A DNA stretch of 64,000 nt from positions 40,536-104,535 of the forward strand of contig NZ_AULB01000032.1 in the NCBI RefSeq assembly GCF_000425065.1, written 5' to 3'. Position numbers and translations under genes: made by a program. This document shows positions 34,981-43,010 of the stretch, in pieces. A model generated the notes under the pieces. The model was not told the DNA's origin, did not search any database, and was given only the letters and a program-made list of their open reading frames with translations. The stretch comes from Actinomadura rifamycini DSM 43936 (lineage in GTDB: Bacteria; Actinomycetota; Actinomycetes; Streptosporangiales; Streptosporangiaceae). Numbering within the stretch: the first letter of the stretch is position 1; each line of letters starts with the position of its first letter.

Positions 34981-36356
34981 CCGCGCTCCCTACCGCAGGC
35001 GTCGACCAGTCTGCTCGCGAACCGGGGCGACCCGGCCCAGTGCAGGTGGAGGTAGGACGCGACACAGTCGCCCTGCACGAACCCCGCCGGACCGGACGTG
35101 GACCACTGCCAGGCGGCCGTGTCCCCGTGGACGGGATCCGTCACCGTGCGGTGGAACTCGTGACCGTGCACCCGCTCGCCCGTCCGGGCGACGACGGAGT
35201 CGGCCACCGCCACGGCGGCACGATAGCCCAGCGTCAGGCGCGGGGCCATGGCCGCTTTCACACCGTCCAGGACGCCGCACATCGGCGCACCGTCCAGCTC
35301 CTGCGCGAGGTAAAGGAGCCCCGCGCACTCGGCGTAGACGGGACGTCCCGCACCGGCGAACGCGGCCAGCTCCGCCCGCAGCCGCCCGTTCGCGGCCAGT
35401 TCCGCCGCGTACACCTCGGGGAACCCGCCGCCGACGACCAGGCCGCGCGTGCCCTCCGGCAGCGACTCGTCCCGCAGCGGGTCGAACCGGACGACCTCGG
35501 CGCCCGCGGCCGCCAGCAGCTCCGCGTTCTCCGCGTACCCGAAGGTGAACGCCGCTCCCCCGGCCACCGCGATCCGCGGCCGCACCCGGCCCGCGCCCCC
35601 GGCTTCCGCCGCCTCCGCGGCCGGGTCCCAGGGCTCCGCGGCGAGCGGCGGCGCCGACCGCGCCAGCGCCTCCAGGGCATCGAGGTCGCACGACGCCGCG
35701 ACCAGCTCCCCGAGCCGCCGCACGCTCGCGACCGCGTCGGCGTCCCGCTCCGCGGCGGGGACCAGCCCCAGGTGCCGGGACGGCGCCGCCGCGTCCGCGT
35801 GCCGCCGCAGCGCCCCGAGCACCGGCACGCCCAGGTCGTCGAGCGCGTCCCGGCACATCGCCTCGTGCGCGTCCGACCCGAGCCGGTTGAGGATCACGCC
35901 GCCGACCCGCACCGGCCCGAACGACCGGAAGCCGTGGACGAGCGCCGCGACGGACCGCCCGGCCGCCGCCGCGGCGTCCACGACGAGCACCACGGGCGCG
36001 TCCAGCAGCGCCGCCACGTGCGCGGTCGACGCGAAGTCGCCGCCGCCGTGGTCCCCGCTGCCCGTCCGCCCGTCGTACAGGCCCATCACGCCCTCGACGA
36101 CCGCGATCCCGGCGCCCGCCGCCCCGTGCAGGAACAGCGGGACGATCCGGTCCTCCCCCACGAGCCACGGGTCCAGGTTCCGGCCGGGCCGCCCGGTGGC
36201 CAGCGCATGGTAGCCCGGGTCGATGTAGTCGGGCCCCACCTTGTGCGGCGAGACGGCCGCGCCCCGGCCCGCGAGCGCCGCCATCAGCCCGGTCGCGACC
36301 GTCGTCTTGCCGCTCCCGGACGCCGGCGCCGCGATCACCAGCCGCGGAACGTTCAC
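34977..36356 (-). CDS. cobB: Cobyrinic acid a,c-diamide synthase
   Basis: 459 residues of the CobB/CbiA family, which amidates the a and c side chains using glutamine and ATP. The N-terminal dethiobiotin-synthetase-like domain has the P-loop APASGSGKTTVATGL and HKVGPDYIDPGYH; VVEGVMGLYDGRTG follows. The C-terminal class-I-like glutaminase domain has the Cys in VYAECAGLLYL and HGHEFHRTV. Two adjacent GTG codons (36359 and 36356) can start it; 36356 makes the GTGA overlap with cobO that is the rule in this operon. The gene is full length and looks intact. Confidence 0.94.
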   Translation of the reverse strand: MNVPRLVIAAPASGSGKTTVATGLMAALAGRGAAVSPHKVGPDYIDPGYHALATGRPGRNLDPWLVGEDRIVPLFLHGAAGAGIAVVEGVMGLYDGRTGSGDHGGGDFASTAHVAALLDAPVVLVVDAAAAAGRSVAALVHGFRSFGPVRVGGVILNRLGSDAHEAMCRDALDDLGVPVLGALRRHADAAAPSRHLGLVPAAERDADAVASVRRLGELVAASCDLDALEALARSAPPLAAEPWDPAAEAAEAGGAGRVRPRIAVAGGAAFTFGYAENAELLAAAGAEVVRFDPLRDESLPEGTRGLVVGGGFPEVYAAELAANGRLRAELAAFAGAGRPVYAECAGLLYLAQELDGAPMCGVLDGVKAAMAPRLTLGYRAAVAVADSVVARTGERVHGHEFHRTVTDPVHGDTAAWQWSTSGPAGFVQGDCVASYLHLHWAGSPRFASRLVDACGRERG

Positions 36357-36967
36357 CACTCGATGCCCTTCTGCCCCTTCTGCCCGCGATCCATCGGGTG
36401 GCGGACCTTGCCCATCTCCGTCACCAGATCAGCCGACTCGACCAGCCGCGGATCCGCGTCCCGCCCGGTGATCACCACGTGCTGGTTGCCGGGCCGTTCC
36501 CGGAGCGCCGCCACGACATCGTCGACGTCCACCCATCCCCATTTCATCGGGTAGGTGAACTCGTCCAGGACGTAAAGGCGGTACGTCTCGGCCTGCAGAT
36601 CCCGTTTGATCTGCTCCCAGCCCTCACGCGCGTCCGCCGCGTGGTCGTCCTCGCTGCCCGGCCGCTGGATCCACGACCAGCCCTCGCCCATCTTGTGCCA
36701 CGCGACCGGACCGCCCTCGCCCGTCTCCCCGTGCAGCCGCCCAAGCGCGCGCAGCGCGTTCTCCTCACCGATGCGCCACTTGGCGGACTTGACGAACTGG
36801 AACACCCCGATGGGCCACCCCTGGTTCCACGCCCGCAACGCCAGCCCGAACGCCGCCGTCGACTTCCCCTTGCCCGGCCCCGTATGCACCATCACCAGCG
36901 GCCGGTTGCGCCGCTGCCGCGTCGTGAGCCCGTCCTCCGGCACGTACTCCGGCTTCCCCTGCGGCAT
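36353..36967 (-). CDS. cobO: Cob(I)yrinic acid a,c-diamide adenosyltransferase
   Basis: 204 residues of the CobO/BtuR class. The unusual P-loop MVHTGPGKGKSTAAFGLALRAWNQGW, VFQFVKSAKWRIGEENAL and LYVLDEFTYPMKWGWVDVDDVVAAL are diagnostic. It transfers the 5'-deoxyadenosyl group from ATP to cob(I)alt corrinoids. The ATG at 36967 follows GGAAGGGA. It lies 51 bp downstream of the chelatase gene and overlaps cobB by 4 nt. Confidence 0.96.
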   Translation of the reverse strand: MPQGKPEYVPEDGLTTRQRRNRPLVMVHTGPGKGKSTAAFGLALRAWNQGWPIGVFQFVKSAKWRIGEENALRALGRLHGETGEGGPVAWHKMGEGWSWIQRPGSEDDHAADAREGWEQIKRDLQAETYRLYVLDEFTYPMKWGWVDVDDVVAALRERPGNQHVVITGRDADPRLVESADLVTEMGKVRHPMDRGQKGQKGIEW

Positions 36968-37018
36968 CCTCGATCCCTTCCACGTCGTCAGAATCCCGCG
37001 CGCCCGCCCCGGCAGGGG

Positions 37019-39115
37019 TCAGGCGGCGCGGCGGGAGGCCCGGACCACACCCGCGAGCGAGTCGGCGGCCAGGTCATCCAGCCGGACGACCTCGGCGGCG
37101 AGCCGCGCGCCGAGCGCCCCGGCCAGCCCCAGCCGCACCGGGCCGGACTCGCAGTCGACGACCACCGCCGCGACACCCGCCAGCCGCGCCGCCGCGGCCG
37201 CCGGATCGGGACCGTGCGTCGCGCGCCCGTCGGTCACCACGACCAGGAGCGGACGGCGCGCCGGGTCCCGGAGCCGCTCCACCCGCAGGACGTCCGCCGC
37301 GCGCAGCAGCCCGGCCGACAGCGGCGTCCGGCCGCCCGTGGGCAGCCGTTCCAGGCGGCGCGCCCCCGCCTCCACCGACGAGGTCGGCGGCAGCGCCACC
37401 TCCGCCGCCGAGCCCCGGAACGTGATCAGCCCGACCTTGTCGCGGCGCTGGTAGGCGTCCAGCAGCAGGCTCAGGACCGCGCCCTTCACCGCGCGCATCC
37501 GGGCGCGCGCGGCCATCGACCCGCTCGCGTCCACGACGAACAGGACGAGGTTGCCTTCGCGCCCGTCCCGGACGGCCTCGCGCAAATCCCCCGACCGGAC
37601 GATCAGGCCCGTGCCGCTCCGCCCGCGCGCGCTCTGGTGCGGGGCGGCAGCGCGGAGCGTCGCGGTCAAGTGCAGCCCGCGCGCGCCCGGACGCGCACCC
37701 GACACCCGTCCGTACGGGCTGCGCGCCTTGGAACGCCGCCCCGGCGCGCCCGCACCGACACCGGGAACGGTGAACAGGCGCGGTTTGTAGGCGGCGTCCG
37801 CCGGCGCGGGTTCGCTCTCGCCGCCCCCCTCCCCACCGGACGGCTCAGTCGGCGCGGAGCCGTTCGCGTCGTCTCCCCGCACGTCCGGCCGCACCCCGCC
37901 ACCGGCCCCGTCGTCGTCCGGACCGCCGGGGCCGTCCGGATCGTCCGGTCCATCGGGACCGTCCGGTCCGTCGGGACCGTCCGAGCCGTCGGGACCGTCC
38001 GAGCCGTCGGGACCGTCCGAGCCATCCCGGCCATCCAGACCATCCGGGCCATCCGGGCGGTCGGGACCCTGGGGGACCTCGGGAGGGTCGGCATCGGCGT
38101 GCTCGTCGAGGACCGCGTCCAGCTTGTCGGCGTCCAGGCCGGGCGCGTCGAACGGGTCGCGGCGGCGGCGGTGCGGCAGCGCGAGCCGCGCGGCGGTCCG
38201 CACGTCGTCGGCGGTGACCGCCGGACGGCCGTGCCAGGCGGCGAGCGCGATCGCGGCCCGCGCGGTCACCAGGTCGGCGCGCAGCCCGTCGACCTCGAAG
38301 GACGCGCAGACGGCGGTGATCCGGCGGAGCGCCGCGTCGGTCAGCTCGACCCGCGGCAGCCGCTCCCGCGCGGCCGCGATCCGGGCCGCGAGAGCGGCCT
38401 CGGCCGCCGCCCACCCGGCCGCGAACCCGACCGGATCGTCCTCGAACCGGAGCCGCCGCCGGACGACCTCGGCCCGTTCGGCCGGGTCGCGGGTGGCGGC
38501 CACCTCGACGGTGAGGCCGAACCGGTCGAGCAGCTGCGGCCGCAGCTCCCCCTCCTCGGGGTTCATCGTGCCGACCAGCAGGAACCGCGCGGCGTGCCGC
38601 ACCGACACGCCCTCCCGCTCGACGTGCGACTCGCCCATCGCGGCGGCGTCCAGCAGCAGGTCGACCAGATGGTCGTGCAGCAGGTTGACCTCGTCGACGT
38701 ACAGCACGCCGCGGTGCGCGGCGGCGAGCAGGCCCGGCTCGAACGCCGTGACGCCCTCGGTCAGCGCCCGCTCGATGTCGAGGGACCCGGTGAGGCGGTC
38801 CTCGGACGCGCCCACCGGCAGCTCCACCAGCCGGGCGGCCCGCTCACCGGCCCCCGCGCCGTGGGGGCCGTCCGGGCAGCCCGGGTCGGGGGCGTCCGGG
38901 TCGCAGGAGAAGCGGCACCCGGGGACGGTCCGCACCGGCGGGAGCAGGGCGGCCAGCGCCCGGACGACCGTCGACTTGGCGGTGCCCTTCTCCCCCCGCA
39001 CGAGGACGCCGCCGACACCGGGCGACACGGCGTTGATCAGGAGCGCGAGCTTGAGGTCGTCCATCCCGACGACGGCGGAGAACGGGTAGCCGGGGGCCGG
39101 CGCGGCAGGGGGCAT
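37019..39115 (-). CDS. ChlI/ChlD-type chelatase, putative cobaltochelatase AAA-VWA subunit
   Basis: 698 residues combining the two small subunits of Mg/Co chelatases. Residues 1-340 are an AAA+ ATPase: Walker A LVRGEKGTAKSTVVRAL, GVLYVDEVNLLHDHLVDLLLDAA, LVGTMNPEEGELRPQLLDRFGL. A linker follows with Gly-Pro-Asp repeats. Residues about 505-690 are a VWA domain with the MIDAS motif VLFVVDASGSMAARARM and later VVVTDGRATHG. In cob clusters this protein probably drives cobalt insertion with CobN, which is not in the window. It is the first gene after the cobalamin riboswitch and so the likely most strongly B12-repressed. Confidence 0.92.
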   Translation of the reverse strand: MPPAAPAPGYPFSAVVGMDDLKLALLINAVSPGVGGVLVRGEKGTAKSTVVRALAALLPPVRTVPGCRFSCDPDAPDPGCPDGPHGAGAGERAARLVELPVGASEDRLTGSLDIERALTEGVTAFEPGLLAAAHRGVLYVDEVNLLHDHLVDLLLDAAAMGESHVEREGVSVRHAARFLLVGTMNPEEGELRPQLLDRFGLTVEVAATRDPAERAEVVRRRLRFEDDPVGFAAGWAAAEAALAARIAAARERLPRVELTDAALRRITAVCASFEVDGLRADLVTARAAIALAAWHGRPAVTADDVRTAARLALPHRRRRDPFDAPGLDADKLDAVLDEHADADPPEVPQGPDRPDGPDGLDGRDGSDGPDGSDGPDGSDGPDGPDGPDGPDDPDGPGGPDDDGAGGGVRPDVRGDDANGSAPTEPSGGEGGGESEPAPADAAYKPRLFTVPGVGAGAPGRRSKARSPYGRVSGARPGARGLHLTATLRAAAPHQSARGRSGTGLIVRSGDLREAVRDGREGNLVLFVVDASGSMAARARMRAVKGAVLSLLLDAYQRRDKVGLITFRGSAAEVALPPTSSVEAGARRLERLPTGGRTPLSAGLLRAADVLRVERLRDPARRPLLVVVTDGRATHGPDPAAAAARLAGVAAVVVDCESGPVRLGLAGALGARLAAEVVRLDDLAADSLAGVVRASRRAA
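37921..38072 (-). repeat. Coding repeats for the collagen-like Asp-Gly-Pro linker
   Basis: Short in-frame repeats (9 and 18 bp, for example CCGTCCGAGCCGTCGGGA repeated) encode a run of PDG and SDG triplets between the AAA and VWA domains of the chelatase. This is a flexible acidic linker whose length probably varies between strains. Confidence 0.8.
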
Positions 39116-39149
39116 CGCGGATTCGTCCTTCCTCGGGTGTCCACGCCCG

Positions 39150-39325
39150 ATGGCGGTACTGTCCGACGGCCGGAGTCTCCTGGCTCCCGGATCACCGCTC
39201 CCCCTCGGCCTTCCGGCATGCGCCGTGGCCCTGTCGAGAGGGAACTCCCCTGGTCACAGTTGCGGGACAGCCCCGGATTCGCACCGGGTTCCTCCGCGTC
39301 CGTCGCCCGCAAGGATCGCACACCG
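39150..39325 (-). promoter_or_regulatory. Cobalamin (AdoCbl) riboswitch
   Basis: On the minus strand the leader of the chelatase gene shows the canonical elements in order. GGTGCGAATCCGGGGC followed by CCGCAACTGTGACC lies at about 39288-39251. Variable stems follow. The B12 box GAGCCAGGAGACTCCGGCC lies at about 39190-39168. The leader ends about 40 nt before the ATG at 39115, so ligand binding could act on translation or on transcription. It should repress the whole operon down to bluB-cobT when B12 is plentiful. Confidence 0.95.
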
Positions 39326-39351
39326 GCGCGCCGCGCGGGGAACGGCCCCGC

Positions 39352-39984
39352 TCAGGACGGCGACGCCTGCGGGATCGCGAACCACACCGCCTTGCCCCGC
39401 ACCGACGGCCCGAGCCGGGACCGGGTGCGGCGCGCCCCCCACCGGCCGCCCGACAGCTCGCGCACGATCCCGAGACCGCGGCCGCAGTCGCCGGACGTCC
39501 ACGAGTAGCCCGGCAGCGCGGCGTCCGCGAGCGCGTCGAACACCGCGCAGCGCACCTCGCCCGCGCCCTCCCCGCCCGTCCCGTCGTCGCCGAAGTACAG
39601 CCACAGCTCGTGCGGGCCGTGGTCGCCGGCGTGCTGGTGGGCGTTGGTGGCGAGCTCGCTGACCATCAGCTGCGCGTCGCCGATCACGTCGCGGGGGACG
39701 CCGAGCGCGGCGAGCGCGTCGCGCAGCACGCGGCGCGCGTGCCCGGCGCAGCCGGGGCCGCCGGGCAGCGCCCACACCCAGCCGGGACGGGTGCCGGCGG
39801 GGGCGCCGGGCTCGTCGGCCATCGCGTCCGCCATGCTCTGCGCGGCGTGCGCGGGATCCGGCGGGGGCGCGGATCGCGGCGCCGCGCCCGGGGCCGGTCC
39901 GGGCGCGAGACGGGTTTCGGCCTTCACGGGCACGTCCGCGTGGGCGGTCCGGACGTCCGTAACGTGGGCTGACGAGGTCTTCAC
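39352..39984 (-). CDS. RsbW-like anti-sigma/ATP-binding protein
   Basis: 210 residues. The first 80 are Ala/Pro-rich and variable. The rest is a HATPase_c (Bergerat) domain of the RsbW type: WALPGGPGCAGHARRVLRDALAALGV, the N-box DAQLMVSELATNAHQHA and the G2-like segment SGDCGRGLGIVRELSGGRWGARRT. Such proteins phosphorylate anti-anti-sigma factors or bind sigma factors, and in actinomycetes they often sit divergent from an XRE/DUF5753-DUF397 pair. That is so here, but with an IscB gene in between. The GTG at 39984 has GGGAGGA upstream. The gene ends 27 bp before the 5' side of the B12 riboswitch. Confidence 0.87.
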   Translation of the reverse strand: MKTSSAHVTDVRTAHADVPVKAETRLAPGPAPGAAPRSAPPPDPAHAAQSMADAMADEPGAPAGTRPGWVWALPGGPGCAGHARRVLRDALAALGVPRDVIGDAQLMVSELATNAHQHAGDHGPHELWLYFGDDGTGGEGAGEVRCAVFDALADAALPGYSWTSGDCGRGLGIVRELSGGRWGARRTRSRLGPSVRGKAVWFAIPQASPS

Positions 39985-40070
39985 GGGTCCTCCCGCAACT
40001 ACGTCCCGGGGTGCGCGGCGGGCTCGCTCGTCACTTTCGGTCCCCGAGCAGTCACGGATCCCAGCGTTAC

Positions 40071-40083
40071 GTGAGATTCTCAC
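40071..40083. promoter_or_regulatory. Inverted repeat upstream of the RsbW-like gene
   Basis: GTGAGA-T-TCTCAC, 6-bp arms around one base, lies 87 bp upstream of the GTG of the ATPase gene and left of the hairpin-rich region before iscB. Its half-site GTGAGA matches that of the palindrome at 14524. It may be an operator of the XRE-type regulator, or part of the original intergenic region. Confidence 0.4.
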
Positions 40084-40139
40084 CTTTGCAACTGCCTTCG
40101 GGAAATCGACCTGCCTTCGCACCGGGATGCGGCAATCTC

Positions 40140-40487
40140 GTTGTGGCGCACCCGCCGAGTGAGGAGACTCCACTCCCGTAACGGGTTCCCGCCCGAGGGC
40201 GAGCGCCGTCGGCCGCGAGGCCGGGGGCGCGCCGTTACCAGACCGAGCCGACGGCATTGGAGGTGACCTGGTTGGCTACGTTCCGTGCAGGACGGCAGAC
40301 CCACCCGTCTGTGCTTCCTCAGCAGGCGGCTCTGGAATCCGCGTCGGCAGACACCCCGAGGAACAGGGACGAAACGAGGCGCGGACGCCGCAGCGCGGCA
40401 CCCGGCACGGACCATGGTCGAGGGGAGACCGCGGCCGCTTCACCTGGCGGCCGCGGCGTCACCCCCGTCCCGCACCGGGGCGGGGAG
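40140..40487 (+). ncRNA. Candidate omega-RNA (IscB guide RNA scaffold)
   Basis: IscB nucleases use a structured RNA encoded just upstream of the gene, with the guide at its 5' end. The 350 bp before iscB have no credible gene but many hairpins: GAGTG/CACTC (40157-40175); an 8-bp pair GCCGTCGG (40205-40212) with CCGACGGC (40248-40255) that encloses a CGGCC-GCGA-GGCCG GNRA-type hairpin; CAGAC/GTCTG (40296-40311); and a perfect 10-bp stem 40429-40438 with 40447-40456. The 5' end, and so the guide, cannot be fixed from sequence alone; it may lie left of 40140. Confidence 0.6.
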
Positions 40488-41819
40488 ATGGGCCGTGAGG
40501 TCCGCATACGTCAACCTGCCGTGTTCGTCCTGGACAAGAACGGCAGACCGCTGCAGCCGACCACTCCACCGCGGGCGCGCAAGCTGCTCAGCAGCGGACG
40601 AGCGGTGGTCGCGCGGCACACGCCGTTCGTCATCCGCCTCAGAGACCGCACCGTCCGGGAATCACGGGTCGACGGCGTGGAGATCGGTATCGATCCCGGC
40701 TCCCGGCACACCGGCATGGCCGTGTTCACCTCCCGACGGGGAGAGAGGCGGGCCCGGTTCGGCGTCAGGCTCGACCACCGGGGCTCGGCCATCGGCAAGA
40801 AGCTGCGGCAGCGCGCCGCCTACCGGCGGCGGCGCCGGACCGCGAACCTGCGTCACCGAGCCCCTCGCTTCGACAACCGCGTGCGTACCGACGGGTGGAT
40901 CGCGCCATCGGTGCGGCACCGCCTCGAGACCACCGTCTCCTGGGTAGACCGGCTGTCCCGATGGGCCCCTGTGACGGCCGCCCACCTTGAGCGCACCGCG
41001 TTCGACACGCACGCCATGGCCGCCGGACGACCACTGGAAGGAGCCGAATACCAGCACGGCACTCTGCACGGCTACGAAGTTCGCGAGTACCTCCTGGCCA
41101 AGTTCGGACGGACTTGCGTCTACTGCGACGCCACCGGTGTTCCGCTCAACATCGACCATGTGGTTCCCCGTTCCCGCGCCGGCTCCGACCGCGTGAGCAA
41201 CCTGGTGCCGGCGTGCATCCCTTGCAACCGCGCCAAGGGCGACCTGCCCGTGGAGCATTTCGCTCCCGCCAAGGCCGCCTCGATCAAAGTTCGCGCCTTG
41301 GCGCCCCTGCGGGACGCCGCCGCGCTGAACACCGCACGCCGGGCACTGTGGAAGGCGCTCGACGCGCGCATGCCGGTGCGCGCCTCCTCAGGAGGCCGCA
41401 CCAAATGGAACCGGACTCGTCACCACCTGCCGAAGTCGCACACGCTCGACGCGCTCGCCGTCGGCGAACTCGACTCGATCACTGAGATCCTCACCGTCTT
41501 CCTTGCCGTCGGATGCACGGGCCGCGGCACCTACGCCCGCACTCGTCCCGACAGGCACGGGTTCCCCCGCCTTCGCCTCCCTCGCCGCAAGGACGTTTTC
41601 GGGTTCCGGACCGGAGACCTCGCCCGGGCCGTGGTCCCGTCCGGCAAGAACGCCGGAACGCATACCGGGCGCATCGCCGTCCGCTCCTCCGGAACGTTCA
41701 CCGTCCGCTCGAGAGGCGGGCTGTTCACCGCTCGGCACATCCGCTTCCGGCTGCTCCAGCGAGCGGACGGCTATGCCTACACCACCGGAAAGGAGGCAGG
41801 GACCGCCGCTCGTCCGTGA
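40488..41819 (+). CDS. iscB: IscB RNA-guided nuclease (RuvC/HNH, Cas9 ancestor family)
   Basis: 443 residues. The N-terminal PLMP domain reads VFVLDKNGRPLQPTTPPRARKLLSSGRA (PLQP instead of PLMP). RuvC-I is EIGIDPGSRHTGMAVF with Asp69, followed by an Arg-rich bridge helix (about 105-130). RuvC-II is AAHLERTAFD with Glu168. HNH runs from CVYCD at 210 through NIDHVVPRSRAGSD (His224) to ACIPCNRAKGD. RuvC-III is SHTLDALAVG with His318 and Asp321. A C-terminal domain (about 345-443) would bind the target-adjacent motif. All catalytic residues are present, so an active omega-RNA-guided double-strand DNA nuclease is predicted. The ATG at 40488 has GGGGAG unusually close; the frame is open upstream to 40257, but that part is not protein-like and overlaps the RNA candidate. 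No TnpA transposase is adjacent. Confidence 0.93.
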   Translation: MGREVRIRQPAVFVLDKNGRPLQPTTPPRARKLLSSGRAVVARHTPFVIRLRDRTVRESRVDGVEIGIDPGSRHTGMAVFTSRRGERRARFGVRLDHRGSAIGKKLRQRAAYRRRRRTANLRHRAPRFDNRVRTDGWIAPSVRHRLETTVSWVDRLSRWAPVTAAHLERTAFDTHAMAAGRPLEGAEYQHGTLHGYEVREYLLAKFGRTCVYCDATGVPLNIDHVVPRSRAGSDRVSNLVPACIPCNRAKGDLPVEHFAPAKAASIKVRALAPLRDAAALNTARRALWKALDARMPVRASSGGRTKWNRTRHHLPKSHTLDALAVGELDSITEILTVFLAVGCTGRGTYARTRPDRHGFPRLRLPRRKDVFGFRTGDLARAVVPSGKNAGTHTGRIAVRSSGTFTVRSRGGLFTARHIRFRLLQRADGYAYTTGKEAGTAARP

Positions 41820-41846
41820 CGGGCGGGGAAGCGTCCCTGAACTCGA

Positions 41847-42689
41847 ATGACTTACCGTCCCACCGTTCGCGGCCGTCGCCTGGCGCGCGAGATCCGCAGG
41901 CTGCGCGAGGAGCAGAAGCTCACCCTGCAGGAGGTCGCGGACCGGCTCGACTGGTCGCGGGCGACCATCTCCCGGCTCGAAACGGGCCAGACCCGCCCGA
42001 AACCGGGCGACATCGCCGACATCCTCGATCTGTACGGGGTGCCGAGTCCGGAGCGGGACTCGCTGATCACGCTGGCGCGGCAGGCGGGCCAGCGGGGTTG
42101 GTGGACCGCGTACCAGGACGTCTTCGCCGGCAGCTACGTCGCGCTGGAGGACGAGGCGTCGCACATCCGCACCTGGGACCCCCAGCTGATCCACGGGCTG
42201 CTGCAGACCGAGCAGTACGCGCGCCAGGTCATCACCGCGGGGCGGCTGCTGCCCAACCAGGAGGACATCGAGCGCCGCATCTCGGCCCGCAAGCACCGGC
42301 AGGGGCTGCTGACCCGGGAGAACGCGCCGCAGCTCCACGTGGTCTTCGACGAGGGGGTGCTGCGGCGGCCGATCGGCGGGCCGGGCGTGATGCGCGCTCA
42401 ACTGGAGGCGCTCATCGAGGCGGCGGACCGCCCGACAATCACCATTCAGGTACTTCCGTACTCAGCGCAGGAGCATGCGGGCCTAGACGGACGTTTCACC
42501 ATATTGTCGTATCCGGACCCCGCGGACCCCGATATCGCCTACGTAGAGGGCACCATGGGCGACGTTTACCTTGAGAGCGCGGAGGCAATAGCAAAACATA
42601 GGGACCGCTTCGATCGGATCGAGGCGGCCGCTTTGTCCACCGAGGAATCCGCGCACCTCATAGCCGAGGCAGCAAGGAGCAGCCCGTGA
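41847..42689 (+). CDS. XRE-family regulator with DUF5753 domain
   Basis: 280 residues. The HTH is at 8-65 (LAREIRRLREEQKLTLQEVADRLDWSRATISRLETGQTRP) and a DUF5753 sensor-like domain fills the rest (WWTAYQDVFAGSYVALEDEASHIRTWDPQLIHGLLQTEQYARQVI, VFDEGVLRRPIGGPGVMRAQLEALIEAADRPTITIQVLP). These WhiJ-like regulators are abundant in actinomycetes and work with a small DUF397 partner; the DUF397 gene overlaps its stop by 4 nt (GTGA). It starts only 27 bp after the iscB stop, so it may be read from the iscB transcript as well as its own promoter. Confidence 0.93.
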   Translation: MTYRPTVRGRRLAREIRRLREEQKLTLQEVADRLDWSRATISRLETGQTRPKPGDIADILDLYGVPSPERDSLITLARQAGQRGWWTAYQDVFAGSYVALEDEASHIRTWDPQLIHGLLQTEQYARQVITAGRLLPNQEDIERRISARKHRQGLLTRENAPQLHVVFDEGVLRRPIGGPGVMRAQLEALIEAADRPTITIQVLPYSAQEHAGLDGRFTILSYPDPADPDIAYVEGTMGDVYLESAEAIAKHRDRFDRIEAAALSTEESAHLIAEAARSSP

Positions 42690-42886
42690 CCAACCTGCAG
42701 CGCGACCTGACCGGGGCCGCATGGCGCAAGTCCTCCCACAGCGGGAGCGGCGACCAGTGCGTCGAGGTGGCCCCCCTCTCCCGCGATCTGCGCGCTGTCC
42801 GTGATTCGAAGGACCCCGGCGGCCCGGCCCTGGTGCTGACGCCCGCCGCGTTCGAGGCCCTCCTGACCATCGCCAGGGAGGCATAG
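42686..42886 (+). CDS. DUF397 small protein
   Basis: 66 residues with the DUF397 pattern WRKSSHSGSGDQCVEVAPL, VRDSKDPGGPALVLTPAAFEALL. Such proteins are partners of the XRE/DUF5753 regulators and have been proposed to act in toxin-antitoxin-like or developmental control. The GTG start overlaps the regulator's stop as GTGA. A perfect 14-bp hairpin follows the stop. Confidence 0.93.
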   Translation: MTNLQRDLTGAAWRKSSHSGSGDQCVEVAPLSRDLRAVRDSKDPGGPALVLTPAAFEALLTIAREA

Positions 42887-42893
42887 CCCGGTA

Positions 42894-42931
42894 CCGGAGG
42901 GCCGCGGCCTCCCCCGGCCGCGGCCCTCCGG
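42894..42931 (+). terminator. Hairpin terminator after the DUF397 gene
   Basis: A perfect 14-bp stem (CCGGAGGGCCGCGG at 42894-42907, complement at 42918-42931) with a 10-nt loop, 7 nt after the DUF397 stop. No T-run. Confidence 0.75.
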
Positions 42932-42955
42932 CATGCCCGCCCCGCTTCCGCGAAA

Positions 42956-42971
42956 GTAGAACGTGTTCTAC
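42956..42971. promoter_or_regulatory. KstR-type palindromic operator upstream of the LLM gene
   Basis: GTAGAAC-GT-GTTCTAC: 7-bp arms with a 2-nt centre, 40 bp before the GTG of the LLM oxidoreductase. The core TAGAACGTGTTCTA fits the TnnAACnnGTTnnA pattern described for the TetR-family steroid-catabolism repressor KstR of mycobacteria and rhodococci. Binding is inferred. Confidence 0.6.
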
Positions 42972-43010
42972 CATCGAGCGGCGTCGTCAACGCGGAGAAG
43001 GGGTTGCATC

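Noticed and set aside
40257..40487. N-terminal 77-codon extension of IscB
   Set aside because: It is Arg/Ser/Gly-rich, lies before the conserved PLMP-like domain and overlaps the hairpin-rich RNA candidate.
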